Origin: Phyllobacterium trifolii
GTDB taxonomy: Bacteria > Pseudomonadota > Alphaproteobacteria > Rhizobiales > Rhizobiaceae
NCBI RefSeq assembly: GCF_014192095.1
Contig: NZ_JACHXN010000001.1
Span: 124,001-188,000, forward strand
DNA length: 64,000 bases
Reading direction: 5' to 3'
Made by a program: the position numbers and the translations under genes. This document shows positions 56,027-63,223 of this stretch, one piece after another (position 1 is the first letter of the stretch; every line of letters starts with the position of its first letter). The notes beneath the pieces were generated by a model that saw only the letters and a list, made by a program, of their open reading frames with translations, made no database searches and was not told the DNA's origin.

Positions 56027-56422
56027 ATGACATCCGGAAGCAGCAAGACCGACAGTGAAGCCTACGAGTTGGCAAGCAGAACAGCCGATGCGCAACGAGC
56101 CAAGCTTCCCGACTGGCAGCGCAATCAAATCAGCGATGCCGATATGCAAACTGGAGAAACGTGGTTTGTTTGGGGTTTTTACGGCGCGATGACCGATGAC
56201 ATCGAGCGGCGGAGACGGCTGCTGGTTGCTTATGTCAACAACAGATATACCGACGGAAAGAGTAGCGAACAGCTCTTCGACGAAATCTCCAAAGCAGCGC
56301 AAGAAGGAAACCGTTTGTTCGATGCGATAGCGGCAGCGGGCGGTCAGGCGTACCGGGAAGGCGGCGACGGCCATCTGGCGAACATCGCGACAATCTTTCT
56401 GAACGTGAGCAGAAACCACTAG
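56027..56422 (+). CDS. Unknown 131-residue protein
   Basis: I do not recognise a family. The protein is soluble and mostly helical by look, with charged stretches such as TADAQRAKLPDWQRNQISDA early and ERRRRLLVAYVNNRYTDGKS in the middle. There is no signal peptide or membrane segment. I chose the ATG at 56027 because GGAGG lies 6 bases before it; the frame is open further back to 55886, just after tRNA-Thr, but no ribosome site is there. The gene stands alone between tRNA-Thr and the structured RNA region. Confidence 0.6.
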   Translation: MTSGSSKTDSEAYELASRTADAQRAKLPDWQRNQISDADMQTGETWFVWGFYGAMTDDIERRRRLLVAYVNNRYTDGKSSEQLFDEISKAAQEGNRLFDAIAAAGGQAYREGGDGHLANIATIFLNVSRNH

Positions 56423-56472
56423 GCGGGCGCACGCTGAGGAAAAAATTAGCGAGACCCGCCATATGGGGCTTC

Positions 56473-56574
56473 TGCAAAAATGGGGAGGAAAAAGACGTAA
56501 CGTTTGCGTCTCTTCTCCTCCCAGCTAGGCTGACCGTTAAATCGGGGTGCAATCAAGGTCGAAAGTCGGTCAGT
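56473..56574 (-). ncRNA. Candidate small RNA, module 1
   Basis: Read on the minus strand, a first stem CTGACCG/CGGTCAG (56530-56573) is followed by a stem-loop with arms GGGAGGA and TCCTCCC (56483-56522) and then ATTTTT, like a Rho-independent end. The TCCTCCC arm is complementary to Shine-Dalgarno sequences. Length would be about 100 bases. The same two-hairpin order recurs in module 2. I find no clear promoter, so it may be read together with module 2. Confidence 0.45.
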
Positions 56575-56667
56575 GCGGCGAGAATACACCCGCTGCGGGT
56601 CGTGGTCTGTGTAGCCATACGGCTATCCACCGAAAGGCGTAATTCCGCCTCCTGCGCGGCTTTCTCA

Positions 56668-56788
56668 GAGGAAAAAGGGAGGAGAGAGACAAACGCATGG
56701 CGGGGGGATGCTGTGCGTTCGTAGATCTCTATCTCCTCCCAGTCCGGCCGATCAGTGGCGGGACTTGGGAGTCCTTCTGATCGACCGA
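56668..56788 (-). ncRNA. Candidate small RNA, module 2
   Basis: On the minus strand the stem CTGATC/GATCAG type arm pair at 56749-56783 (with an inner GGACT/AGTCC stem) is followed by a long stem-loop: GGGAGGAGA and TCTCCTCCC as outer arms (56677-56740), then GAGA/TCTC and AACGCA/TGCGTT inside, and TTTTT directly after. TATTAT at 56793-56798 or TTGTCA-N17-TTGCAT at 56801-56829 could be its promoter, giving a transcript of about 120 bases. The CTCCTCCC motif recalls the alpha-r14 type small RNAs of rhizobia, but homology is only my inference. Confidence 0.5.
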
Positions 56789-57055
56789 GGCAATAATACA
56801 ATGCAACATTGAGAACGTATGTGTGACAAAGGAACTCCCTATCTCAAGTTGCATCAATCCTAATGCTACAACTTGCCGGACGGTCGCCATAAGTCGTTTG
56901 GACGAAAGTGATGCTGCGCCCGCACAAAAACGTCCGACGCTTGCAAAAATATAGTGGTTATCAGCCTCCCCTACCCACTATGGGTTGATTTCAGACGGCC
57001 GAATCAGGTCAAATCCTCAAATGACGCGGTAACTGCGGCTGGAAGGATTGAAGAG

Positions 57056-57286
57056 ATGACCATGAGCTTCGAGGAGTTTCAAGGTTCGCGTGATTACAGT
57101 GACGATCTCCATGCGGAAGGTTTGTGTGAAGGCGAAGGCTTCGTCTACGCCGATGGACTTTGTTGCATCGAAAAGAGTGGCGCCGTGTACTTGCTGCACA
57201 GCGATGGCCGGACACTGGTGAATGCCGATCTCGCCGAACTTGAGCGGGAACTGTATCAGCGATTTTATCTGGCTGCTGCGGCTTAG
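57056..57286 (+). CDS. Unknown 76-residue protein
   Basis: I do not recognise a family. The small acidic protein has EEFQGSRDYSDDLHAEGLCE early, two cysteines in a row (LCCIEKSG) in the middle, a possible beta stretch AVYLLHSDGRTLV, and a helical C-terminus. The start at 57056 has AGGATTGAAGAG ahead; a second ATG two codons on is also possible. Codon use looks like the neighbours. It has no signal peptide and stands alone before nadK. Confidence 0.5.
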   Translation: MTMSFEEFQGSRDYSDDLHAEGLCEGEGFVYADGLCCIEKSGAVYLLHSDGRTLVNADLAELERELYQRFYLAAAA

Positions 57287-57477
57287 GCACCACGCTCGCA
57301 GCACATTGGAGATTCATTCATTGGCGGCGGCCACCTGTCGCCTGATTGACTTGCAACAGCATTCCTTCGGTGTCTTCCCGTAGCGCTGGCCATTTTCCAG
57401 AATGTTTTGCGGTCTTTTTGCCAGATCGCTTCCGGCGTGTTAGGCACGTTGCCAGTCGTTCGGATATGCAGGCAGTT

Positions 57478-58251
57478 ATGAACCGGAAAATCGAAACATT
57501 TGCTTTTCTTTCCTCCGGCACGCCGGATTCAGACGCAGCATTGCATGATCTCACCAATATTTATGGGCAAGCCGAGGCCAAGGATGCCGATGTCATCATC
57601 GCGCTTGGCGGCGATGGCTTCATGTTGCAGACGCTGCAGAACTACATGAACCAGGGCAAAATGATCTATGGTATGAACCGTGGATCGGTCGGCTTCCTTA
57701 TGAACGAGTTCAGCGATACCGCGTTGAAGGAACGGGTAGAAGCCGCGCAGTCGGAGACAATCCGGCCATTGAAGATGGTAACGGAGTCCGCCGAAGACGG
57801 TATGTTCACGGCGTTTGCGCTGAATGAAGTTTCTCTGCTGCGTCAGTCATACCAGGCGGCAAAGATCAGGATCAGCGTCGATGACAAGGTGCGGCTGGAA
57901 GAACTGATCTGCGACGGCGTCATGGTCGCAACGCCTGCCGGCTCGACAGCGTATAATCTTTCAGCGCAAGGACCCATCCTGCCACTCGATGCACGGCTCC
58001 TTGCCCTCACCCCGGTTTCCGCTTTTCGCCCCCGGCGCTGGCGCGGTGCACTGCTACCGAACAAAGTGACAGTGAGGTTCGATATCCTCGAGCCAGAGAA
58101 ACGGCCGGTAAATGCCGTCGCCGATCATATGGAAGTAAAATCCGTTCTATCGGTCACAGTTGAAGAAGCATCTCAACTCAGGGCGACCATTCTGTTTGAC
58201 AAGAACCATTCCTGGAACGAACGAATTCTCAAGGAACAGTTCCTTTATTGA
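57478..58251 (+). CDS. nadK: NAD kinase
   Basis: NAD kinase makes NADP from NAD and ATP or polyphosphate. The 257-residue length is that of the short alphaproteobacterial form. It has the GGDG motif in IIALGGDGFMLQTL near residue 43, YGMNRGSVGFLMNEF near residue 64, the NE/S motif region ALNEVSLLRQ near residue 116, and TPAGSTAYNLSAQGPILP near residue 155. I chose the ATG at 57478; the frame upstream to 57346 is not conserved-looking. No promoter is obvious. Confidence 0.96.
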   Translation: MNRKIETFAFLSSGTPDSDAALHDLTNIYGQAEAKDADVIIALGGDGFMLQTLQNYMNQGKMIYGMNRGSVGFLMNEFSDTALKERVEAAQSETIRPLKMVTESAEDGMFTAFALNEVSLLRQSYQAAKIRISVDDKVRLEELICDGVMVATPAGSTAYNLSAQGPILPLDARLLALTPVSAFRPRRWRGALLPNKVTVRFDILEPEKRPVNAVADHMEVKSVLSVTVEEASQLRATILFDKNHSWNERILKEQFLY

Positions 58252-58313
58252 CAACATCAGAATAAAATGATGCACAATTGTAACGAACTCTTAAATCTGA
58301 GCTGATCCAAGAG

Positions 58314-58342
58314 TTGACTTTTGCTGGCATGCGCCGTAACGC
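58314..58342 (+). promoter_or_regulatory. Candidate promoter of the rhlE-like helicase gene
   Basis: TTGACT and TAACGC are 17 bases apart in the 205-base gap after nadK. Transcription would start near 58349 and leave a leader of about 108 bases, as often seen for cold-induced DEAD-box helicases. Confidence 0.4.
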
Positions 58343-58456
58343 CATTGTCAGCAAACGCTGTGCAAATCGAGAGTGCCTGATGCTTTGATGCAGATGACGC
58401 CCTAGCCGACAACAGGCATGCGCAGCACCGACTGCAGATAGAAAGTTAAATCTCCA

Positions 58457-59968
58457 TTGACCACCTTTGCTGACCTGGGCCTTTCGCCGAAAGTGCTCGA
58501 TGCTGTAGAAGCAGCAGGATATACAATACCAACACCGATCCAGCTTGGCGCGATCCCGCATGCGCTGCAGCGCAAGGACGTTCTTGGCATCGCCCAGACC
58601 GGAACCGGCAAGACCGCCTCTTTCGTTCTACCGATGTTGACGCTGCTTGAACAGGGCCGCGCACGCGCTCGCATGCCACGCACACTCATCCTTGAACCGA
58701 CGCGCGAACTCGCGGCGCAGGTTGAAGAAAACTTCGTCAAGTATGGCAAGAACCATCGCCTCAACGTTGCGCTGCTGATCGGCGGCGTTTCTTTCGACGA
58801 CCAGCTACGCAAGCTTGAACGCGGCGCTGATGTGTTGATCGCCACGCCCGGACGGCTGCTCGACCATTTCGAACGCGGCAAGCTGCTTTTGAGCGCCGTC
58901 GATATTCTCGTCATCGACGAAGCCGACCGCATGCTCGATATGGGCTTCATTCCCGATATCGAACGCATCTGCAAGTTGATCCCGTTCACGCGCCAGACGC
59001 TGTTCTTCTCGGCAACCATGCCGCCGGAAATTACCAAGCTGACGGAACAATTCCTGCATTCTCCCGTCCGCATCGAAGTTGCAAAGGCAGCGACGACGGC
59101 GAAAACGGTTGAGCAGCAGCTGGTCAAGTCAGGGAAGAAGGATTGGGAGAAGCGTGCGGTGCTGCGCGATCTCATTCGCGCCGAGGCTGACGGACTGAAA
59201 AACGCGATCATCTTCTGCAATCGCAAGAAGGACGTGTCCGAGCTTTTCCGCTCACTGGTGAAGCACGAATTCGATGCTGGCGCCTTGCACGGCGATATGG
59301 ATCAGCGTGCGCGCACGACAATGCTGGCGAATTTCAAAGACAACAAGCTGAAGATTCTGGTCGCGTCGGATGTTGCGGCGCGGGGGCTGGACATTCCCGA
59401 TGTCAGCCACGTGTTCAATTTCGACGTTCCGATCCATTCCGAAGACTACGTCCATCGTATTGGCCGTACAGGGCGCGCCGGACGCTCCGGCAAGGCCTTC
59501 ACGCTGGTGACGCCAGCCGACGTCAAATATCTTGCGTCGATCGAAAAACTGATCGGCGAGGACATCAACTGGTACGATGGTGACCTTTCCACCCTGCCCG
59601 TCTCGACCGAGCCGGACGAAGCGCCGCGCCGTGGTCGCAATAGTCGCGACAAGAGCGCCCCAAAGCGCCGACCTCGCAATGAGGGCCGTGAACGCGAACG
59701 CCCGCAGTCCGAAATCGATATCATCGCAGCGGCTGAAAAGGCCAAAGACGTTGATGCGCAACCCATAATCGATGACCAGCCGATCATTCGTACCGCTGAG
59801 AAGCCGCAAAAAGCCGCGATCAAGGCGGAAAACGAGCAGCGCCGTGCCCGCGTTCCGCATTCCGAGCCGCGCCGTGATCACCGTCGCGACCGCGATGACA
59901 TGGGTTTGGCACCGATTGGCTTCGGTGATGAAATCCCGGCTTTCATGCTGATTGACACCAAGGTCTGA
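58457..59968 (+). CDS. rhlE: DEAD-box RNA helicase, RhlE type
   Basis: The 503-residue protein has the helicase core in order: the Q motif (FADLGLSPKVLDAVEAAGY), Walker A AQTGTGKTASF near residue 52, PTRELAAQ, VIDEADRMLDMGF (DEAD) near residue 153, SATMP near residue 185, and HRIGRTGRAGRSG near residue 330. A basic, disordered C-terminal tail of about 130 residues follows, with many Arg and Lys. These enzymes help ribosome assembly and RNA turnover. The start is TTG at 58457; a stop codon lies shortly upstream and no ATG or GTG fits, and the ribosome site is weak. Confidence 0.93.
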   Translation: MTTFADLGLSPKVLDAVEAAGYTIPTPIQLGAIPHALQRKDVLGIAQTGTGKTASFVLPMLTLLEQGRARARMPRTLILEPTRELAAQVEENFVKYGKNHRLNVALLIGGVSFDDQLRKLERGADVLIATPGRLLDHFERGKLLLSAVDILVIDEADRMLDMGFIPDIERICKLIPFTRQTLFFSATMPPEITKLTEQFLHSPVRIEVAKAATTAKTVEQQLVKSGKKDWEKRAVLRDLIRAEADGLKNAIIFCNRKKDVSELFRSLVKHEFDAGALHGDMDQRARTTMLANFKDNKLKILVASDVAARGLDIPDVSHVFNFDVPIHSEDYVHRIGRTGRAGRSGKAFTLVTPADVKYLASIEKLIGEDINWYDGDLSTLPVSTEPDEAPRRGRNSRDKSAPKRRPRNEGRERERPQSEIDIIAAAEKAKDVDAQPIIDDQPIIRTAEKPQKAAIKAENEQRRARVPHSEPRRDHRRDRDDMGLAPIGFGDEIPAFMLIDTKV

Positions 59969-59990
59969 ATTTTTATTGCAGGCGCGAGCG

Positions 59991-60311
59991 TTATCTGGCG
60001 ACACGCAGTGACGCTTCGTACGCCCGCTTTGCCCATTCCGTCATGATGTCGGGGTCATCGAAAGCATCTGCCGGGACAGACCAATAGGGCATACCGACGG
60101 GCTTCCTGCCCTCGCGGGCGTAGGTCCATTGGCGGCAGTTGGCTGCCTCAAATTCGGGCGCTGAGATTTTATCTGCCTTCAAGAGAATTTCGTCACTGAC
60201 TTCGAGCGCAATGATGGTGCCCTCGAAATAGATGCCCTTGCCGCCAAACATGCGTTTGATCGTGACCGGCCCTAGTCCTGAAAACAAATCTTGAATTGCG
60301 TCATTATCCAT
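59991..60311 (-). CDS. TfoX N-terminal domain protein
   Basis: The 106-residue protein is a stand-alone TfoX_N domain: IQDLFSGLGPVTIKRMFGGK at the start, EVSDEILLKADK near residue 35, and MPYWSVPADAFDDPDIMTEW near residue 73. In gammaproteobacteria TfoX controls competence, but the N-terminal domain alone has no known job in alphaproteobacteria. It starts 10 bases after sufA, so they likely share a transcript, and is convergent with the helicase gene. Confidence 0.88.
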   Translation of the reverse strand: MDNDAIQDLFSGLGPVTIKRMFGGKGIYFEGTIIALEVSDEILLKADKISAPEFEAANCRQWTYAREGRKPVGMPYWSVPADAFDDPDIMTEWAKRAYEASLRVAR

Positions 60312-60321
60312 GACGAAAAGG

Positions 60322-60696
60322 TCAGGAAGCGGCTGATGCCAGCGTTTCCGGCTTGGCCGGCGTCAATTCAACCGACTCTCCACAACCACAGGCTGAAGTC
60401 TGGTTTGGATTGTTGAAGACGAAGCCTGTGCGCAGCTTGGTCACTTCAAAATCCATCTGCGTGCCCAGGAGGTAGAGCACAGCTTCCGGCGCGACGAAAA
60501 CCTTCGAGCCGTCTTTTTCGACCACATCATCACCGGCTTTTGCTTCGGTAACGAGATCGATCATATATTCCATGCCTGCGCAGCCGCCCTTCTTGATGCC
60601 GACGCGAATGCCGAGCGCGTTTTCGCGCGTCGCCACGATTTCGCCCACGCGCTGTGCGGCGGCGTCAGTCAACGTCATGACAGAAAAACGACCCAT
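60322..60696 (-). CDS. sufA: Iron-sulfur assembly A-type carrier
   Basis: A-type carriers take Fe-S clusters from the scaffold to target proteins. The 124-residue protein has the three conserved cysteines, one in KKGGCAGMEY near residue 39 and two in TSACGCGES near residue 106, with the family stretch GFVFNNPN before them. It may equally be called HesB/IscA-like; the nearby sufT and sufS make SufA the fitting name. It is separated from them by a gene on the other strand and must have its own promoter. Confidence 0.92.
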   Translation of the reverse strand: MGRFSVMTLTDAAAQRVGEIVATRENALGIRVGIKKGGCAGMEYMIDLVTEAKAGDDVVEKDGSKVFVAPEAVLYLLGTQMDFEVTKLRTGFVFNNPNQTSACGCGESVELTPAKPETLASAAS

Positions 60697-60803
60697 TTCT
60701 CATCTCTCTTGTTCGAGATCGCTGGAACGATCACTCGAATAACATAGTTAGTGTTACACAACCGTCACTGCAAGTGTTCAAACTGTTCAAGAGGGCTGAA
60801 AGC

Positions 60804-61376
60804 ATGAATTATCGCCATCTCGTTCTTTGCAGCGCAGCAGTGTTATCGCTGCATATTGTACCAGGGCTCGCGCAAGAAGCGAAACAGCCTGAAGCAACCA
60901 CGCCTGCACCCGCGGAAACACCAGTACCGAAGGAACAAGCGGCAACTGCAACGCAGACGCCCCCGGAATATCTTGATGATCGGAGCAACCCCGAGGCCCT
61001 GATCAAGTCGTACTACAATGCCATCAACAGGCAAGAATATGCTCGCGCCTACAGCTATTATGCTTCGGACAGCCCGCCGCAACCATTCCCGCAATTTCAG
61101 GCGGGATATGAAACCACCGCAACGGTCAGCGTGCTGTTTGGCAAGGCTGTCGGCGAAGGCGCGGCCGGTTCGGCCTATTGGAGCCAGCCAATGGCGATTA
61201 AATCCGAGGCCAAAGATGGTAGCGTCACGGTGTTCAACGGCTGTTATCGTCTAAGATTGGCAAACCCGGCGATCCAGGGCGTTCCCTACGTGCCGCTCTC
61301 CATATTGGACGGAACACTGCAGAAATCAGAGCAGCCATTCGAACAAAGCGTGCCGGAAGGCTGCGAAGCGCCTTAG
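60804..61376 (+). CDS. Unknown secreted protein within the suf cluster
   Basis: The 190-residue product has a signal peptide of about 23 residues (hydrophobic core LVLCSAAVLSLHIVPG, ending GLAQ), then a Pro/Ala/Thr-rich linker to about residue 52, then a soluble domain. That domain begins NPEALIKSYYNAINRQEYAR and looks like the first helices of an NTF2-like fold; two cysteines near the end may form a disulfide. I do not recognise the family. It lies on the opposite strand between sufA and sufT and is flanked on one side by a palindromic element. Confidence 0.72.
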   Translation: MNYRHLVLCSAAVLSLHIVPGLAQEAKQPEATTPAPAETPVPKEQAATATQTPPEYLDDRSNPEALIKSYYNAINRQEYARAYSYYASDSPPQPFPQFQAGYETTATVSVLFGKAVGEGAAGSAYWSQPMAIKSEAKDGSVTVFNGCYRLRLANPAIQGVPYVPLSILDGTLQKSEQPFEQSVPEGCEAP

Positions 61377-61383
61377 AGCCTGC

Positions 61384-61530
61384 TTAGGGTGCGTTGAGAT
61401 TTGCGATCATGACGAGTCGAAAACGGTGGTTTTCGAGAACCGGAGCGGAGCGTACTTGAAGTACGTGAGCACCGGATCGCAGAAAAATGCCTTTTGCAGA
61501 TCGTCAGGGCGTGAATATCAACCCACCCTA
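61384..61530. repeat. Palindromic intergenic element before sufT
   Basis: The outer arms TTAGGGTGCGTTGAGATT and, inverted, AATATCAACCCACCCTAA face each other across about 147 bases, with further matching inwards to TGACGA/TCGTCA. Inside are CGAAAAC/GTTTTCG (loop GGTG) and CGTACTT/AAGTACG, the latter enclosed by CCGG/CCGG. Its right end reaches the sufT stop codon. Such units are repeated in many rhizobial genomes as far as I recall, so this is probably a member of a dispersed family. Confidence 0.65.
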
Positions 61531-61950
61531 ATACCAGCCGACCGCGACTTGCGCCTCTTCTGACATGCGATCGGGCGTCCAGGGTGGATCGAATGTCATG
61601 GTGACATCGACAAAGCTCACGCCTTCTACGGCGCTGACTGCATCCTGCACCCAGCCAGGCATTTCGCCGGCAACCGGGCAGCCAGGTGCCGTCAGTGTCA
61701 TTTCGATCTTGACCGAGCGGTCGTCCTCGATATCGATTTTGTAGACAAGACCGAGCTCGTAGATATCGGCAGGAATTTCCGGGTCATATACGGTTTTCAA
61801 AGCACCGATGACATCATCGGTCATCCGCGCGAGCTCATCCGCCGGGATAGCCGACACAGGCGCGGTCTCGACCTCAGCCTTTGTAGAACCGGTTTCAACG
61901 ACCGGCGTTTCAGCTTTTTCCAGTGTCTCGACTTTGTCGGTCATCGTCAT
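61528..61950 (-). CDS. sufT: SUF system protein SufT (DUF59/MIP18)
   Basis: SufT-type proteins help mature Fe-S proteins. The 140-residue product has a poorly conserved N-terminal part of about 40 residues and a MIP18/DUF59 domain with YDPEIPADIYELGLVYKI near residue 57, the conserved cysteine in TAPGCPVAGEMP near residue 90, and VDVTMTFDPPWTPDRMS near the end. Start: ATG at 61950, overlapping the sufS stop as TGATG; a GTG one codon earlier is possible. It ends at the palindromic element. Confidence 0.92.
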   Translation of the reverse strand: MTMTDKVETLEKAETPVVETGSTKAEVETAPVSAIPADELARMTDDVIGALKTVYDPEIPADIYELGLVYKIDIEDDRSVKIEMTLTAPGCPVAGEMPGWVQDAVSAVEGVSFVDVTMTFDPPWTPDRMSEEAQVAVGWY

Positions 61951-63209
61951 CACCCAAAGAATTTCCGCGCCTTTTCCAGCGCATCGGCGAGAACATCGAT
62001 CTCGTCTCTTGTATTATACATCGCAAACGATGCACGGCATGTGGATGTTACACCGAAGCGTTTCAATAGCGGCTGGGCGCAATGGGTACCTGCCCGCACG
62101 GCAACGCCTGCACGGTCGATCACCATTGATACGTCATGGGCATGGATGCCCTGCAGTTCAAAGGAAATAATCGCACCCTTGCCCTTGGCATCGCCAAAGA
62201 TACGCAGCGAATTGATTTCGCGCAGACGTTGGTGTGCATAGTCGCGCAAATCTTCTTCGTGGGCGAGAATAGCGGCGCGGCCGATCTTCTCGACATATTC
62301 GATCGCTGCACCAAGCCCGATAGCCTGGGCGATCGGCGGGGTGCCGGCTTCAAACCTGTGTGGCGGATGGTTATAGGTGACGATATCCTCCGTCACCTCC
62401 TCGATCATTTCGCCGCCGCCCTGGAACGGCCGCATCGCTTCGAGCATTTCCTTGCGCCCATAAAGCACGCCGATGCCCGACGGTCCGTAGATCTTGTGGC
62501 CGGTAAAGACGTACCAGTCGCAACCGAGATCCTGCACATCGACCGGCAGGTGCACCGCACCCTGACTGCCATCGACCAGCACCGGAATACCGCGAGCATG
62601 GGCGATGCGGACGATCTCCTTGATTGGCGTCACAGTTCCGAGCACGTTCGACATGTGGGTGATCGCGACAAGCTTCGTGCGGTCGGTCAGCCGCTTTTCG
62701 AATTCCTCGATGTGGAATGCACCCTGTTCATCGACAGGCACCCAGACGAGCTTGGCGCCCTGGCGTTCACGTATGAAATGCCATGGCACAATATTCGAGT
62801 GGTGTTCCATGATGGAAAGCACGATCTCGTCACCCTCGCCTATATTCGGCATGCCATAGCCATAGGCGACGGTATTGATCGACTCTGTCGCAGATTTGGT
62901 GAAAACGATTTCGTCGACCGATGCTGCATTCAGAAACCGGCGAACGTTTTCCCGTGCTTTTTCATAGGCATCGGTCGCAGCATTCGACAGGAAATGTAGC
63001 CCGCGATGCACATTGGCGTATTCGTTGGAATAGGTGTGTGTGATCATATCGATCACTGCACGCGGTTTCTGAGCCGAAGCGCCATTATCGAGATACACCA
63101 GCGGCTTGCCATAGACTTCGCGCGACAGGATCGGGAAATCCTGGCGAATTGCCTCTACGTCATAGCCGCTTTGAATGATCCTTGTATCCATGATAGCCGC
63201 GCTTTCCAT
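61950..63209 (-). CDS. sufS: SufS-type cysteine desulfurase
   Basis: SufS takes sulfur from cysteine, using pyridoxal phosphate, for Fe-S cluster assembly. The 419-residue protein has YLDNGASAQKPRAVID near residue 39, EHHSNIVPWHF near residue 134, DGSQGAVHLPVDVQDLGCDW near residue 212, the PLP lysine in FTGHKIYGPSGIGVLYG near residue 237, and the active cysteine in FGVTSTCRASFAMYNT near residue 390. It is 14 bases after the sufD-like gene and overlaps sufT. The start could also be the ATG at 63191. Confidence 0.96.
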   Translation of the reverse strand: MESAAIMDTRIIQSGYDVEAIRQDFPILSREVYGKPLVYLDNGASAQKPRAVIDMITHTYSNEYANVHRGLHFLSNAATDAYEKARENVRRFLNAASVDEIVFTKSATESINTVAYGYGMPNIGEGDEIVLSIMEHHSNIVPWHFIRERQGAKLVWVPVDEQGAFHIEEFEKRLTDRTKLVAITHMSNVLGTVTPIKEIVRIAHARGIPVLVDGSQGAVHLPVDVQDLGCDWYVFTGHKIYGPSGIGVLYGRKEMLEAMRPFQGGGEMIEEVTEDIVTYNHPPHRFEAGTPPIAQAIGLGAAIEYVEKIGRAAILAHEEDLRDYAHQRLREINSLRIFGDAKGKGAIISFELQGIHAHDVSMVIDRAGVAVRAGTHCAQPLLKRFGVTSTCRASFAMYNTRDEIDVLADALEKARKFFG

Positions 63210-63223
63210 ATAAGTTCAGTCGA

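Larger units (their letters stand above)
56423..57055. other. Gene-poor region with tandem structured modules
   Basis: These 633 bases have no convincing protein gene. The left half (56473-56788) is taken up by two similar hairpin modules annotated separately as candidate small RNAs. Between the modules lie three small stems: ACCCG/CGGGT near 56588, TAGCC/GGCTA near 56612 and GGCG/CGCC near 56636. The right part, 56830-57055, shows nothing I can name. Confidence 0.6.

Noticed and set aside
56553-56801. An 82-codon minus-strand frame over the structured modules
   Set aside because: It runs through stems and a terminator-like hairpin, has no ribosome site, and its sequence looks like the result of hairpin repeats rather than a protein.
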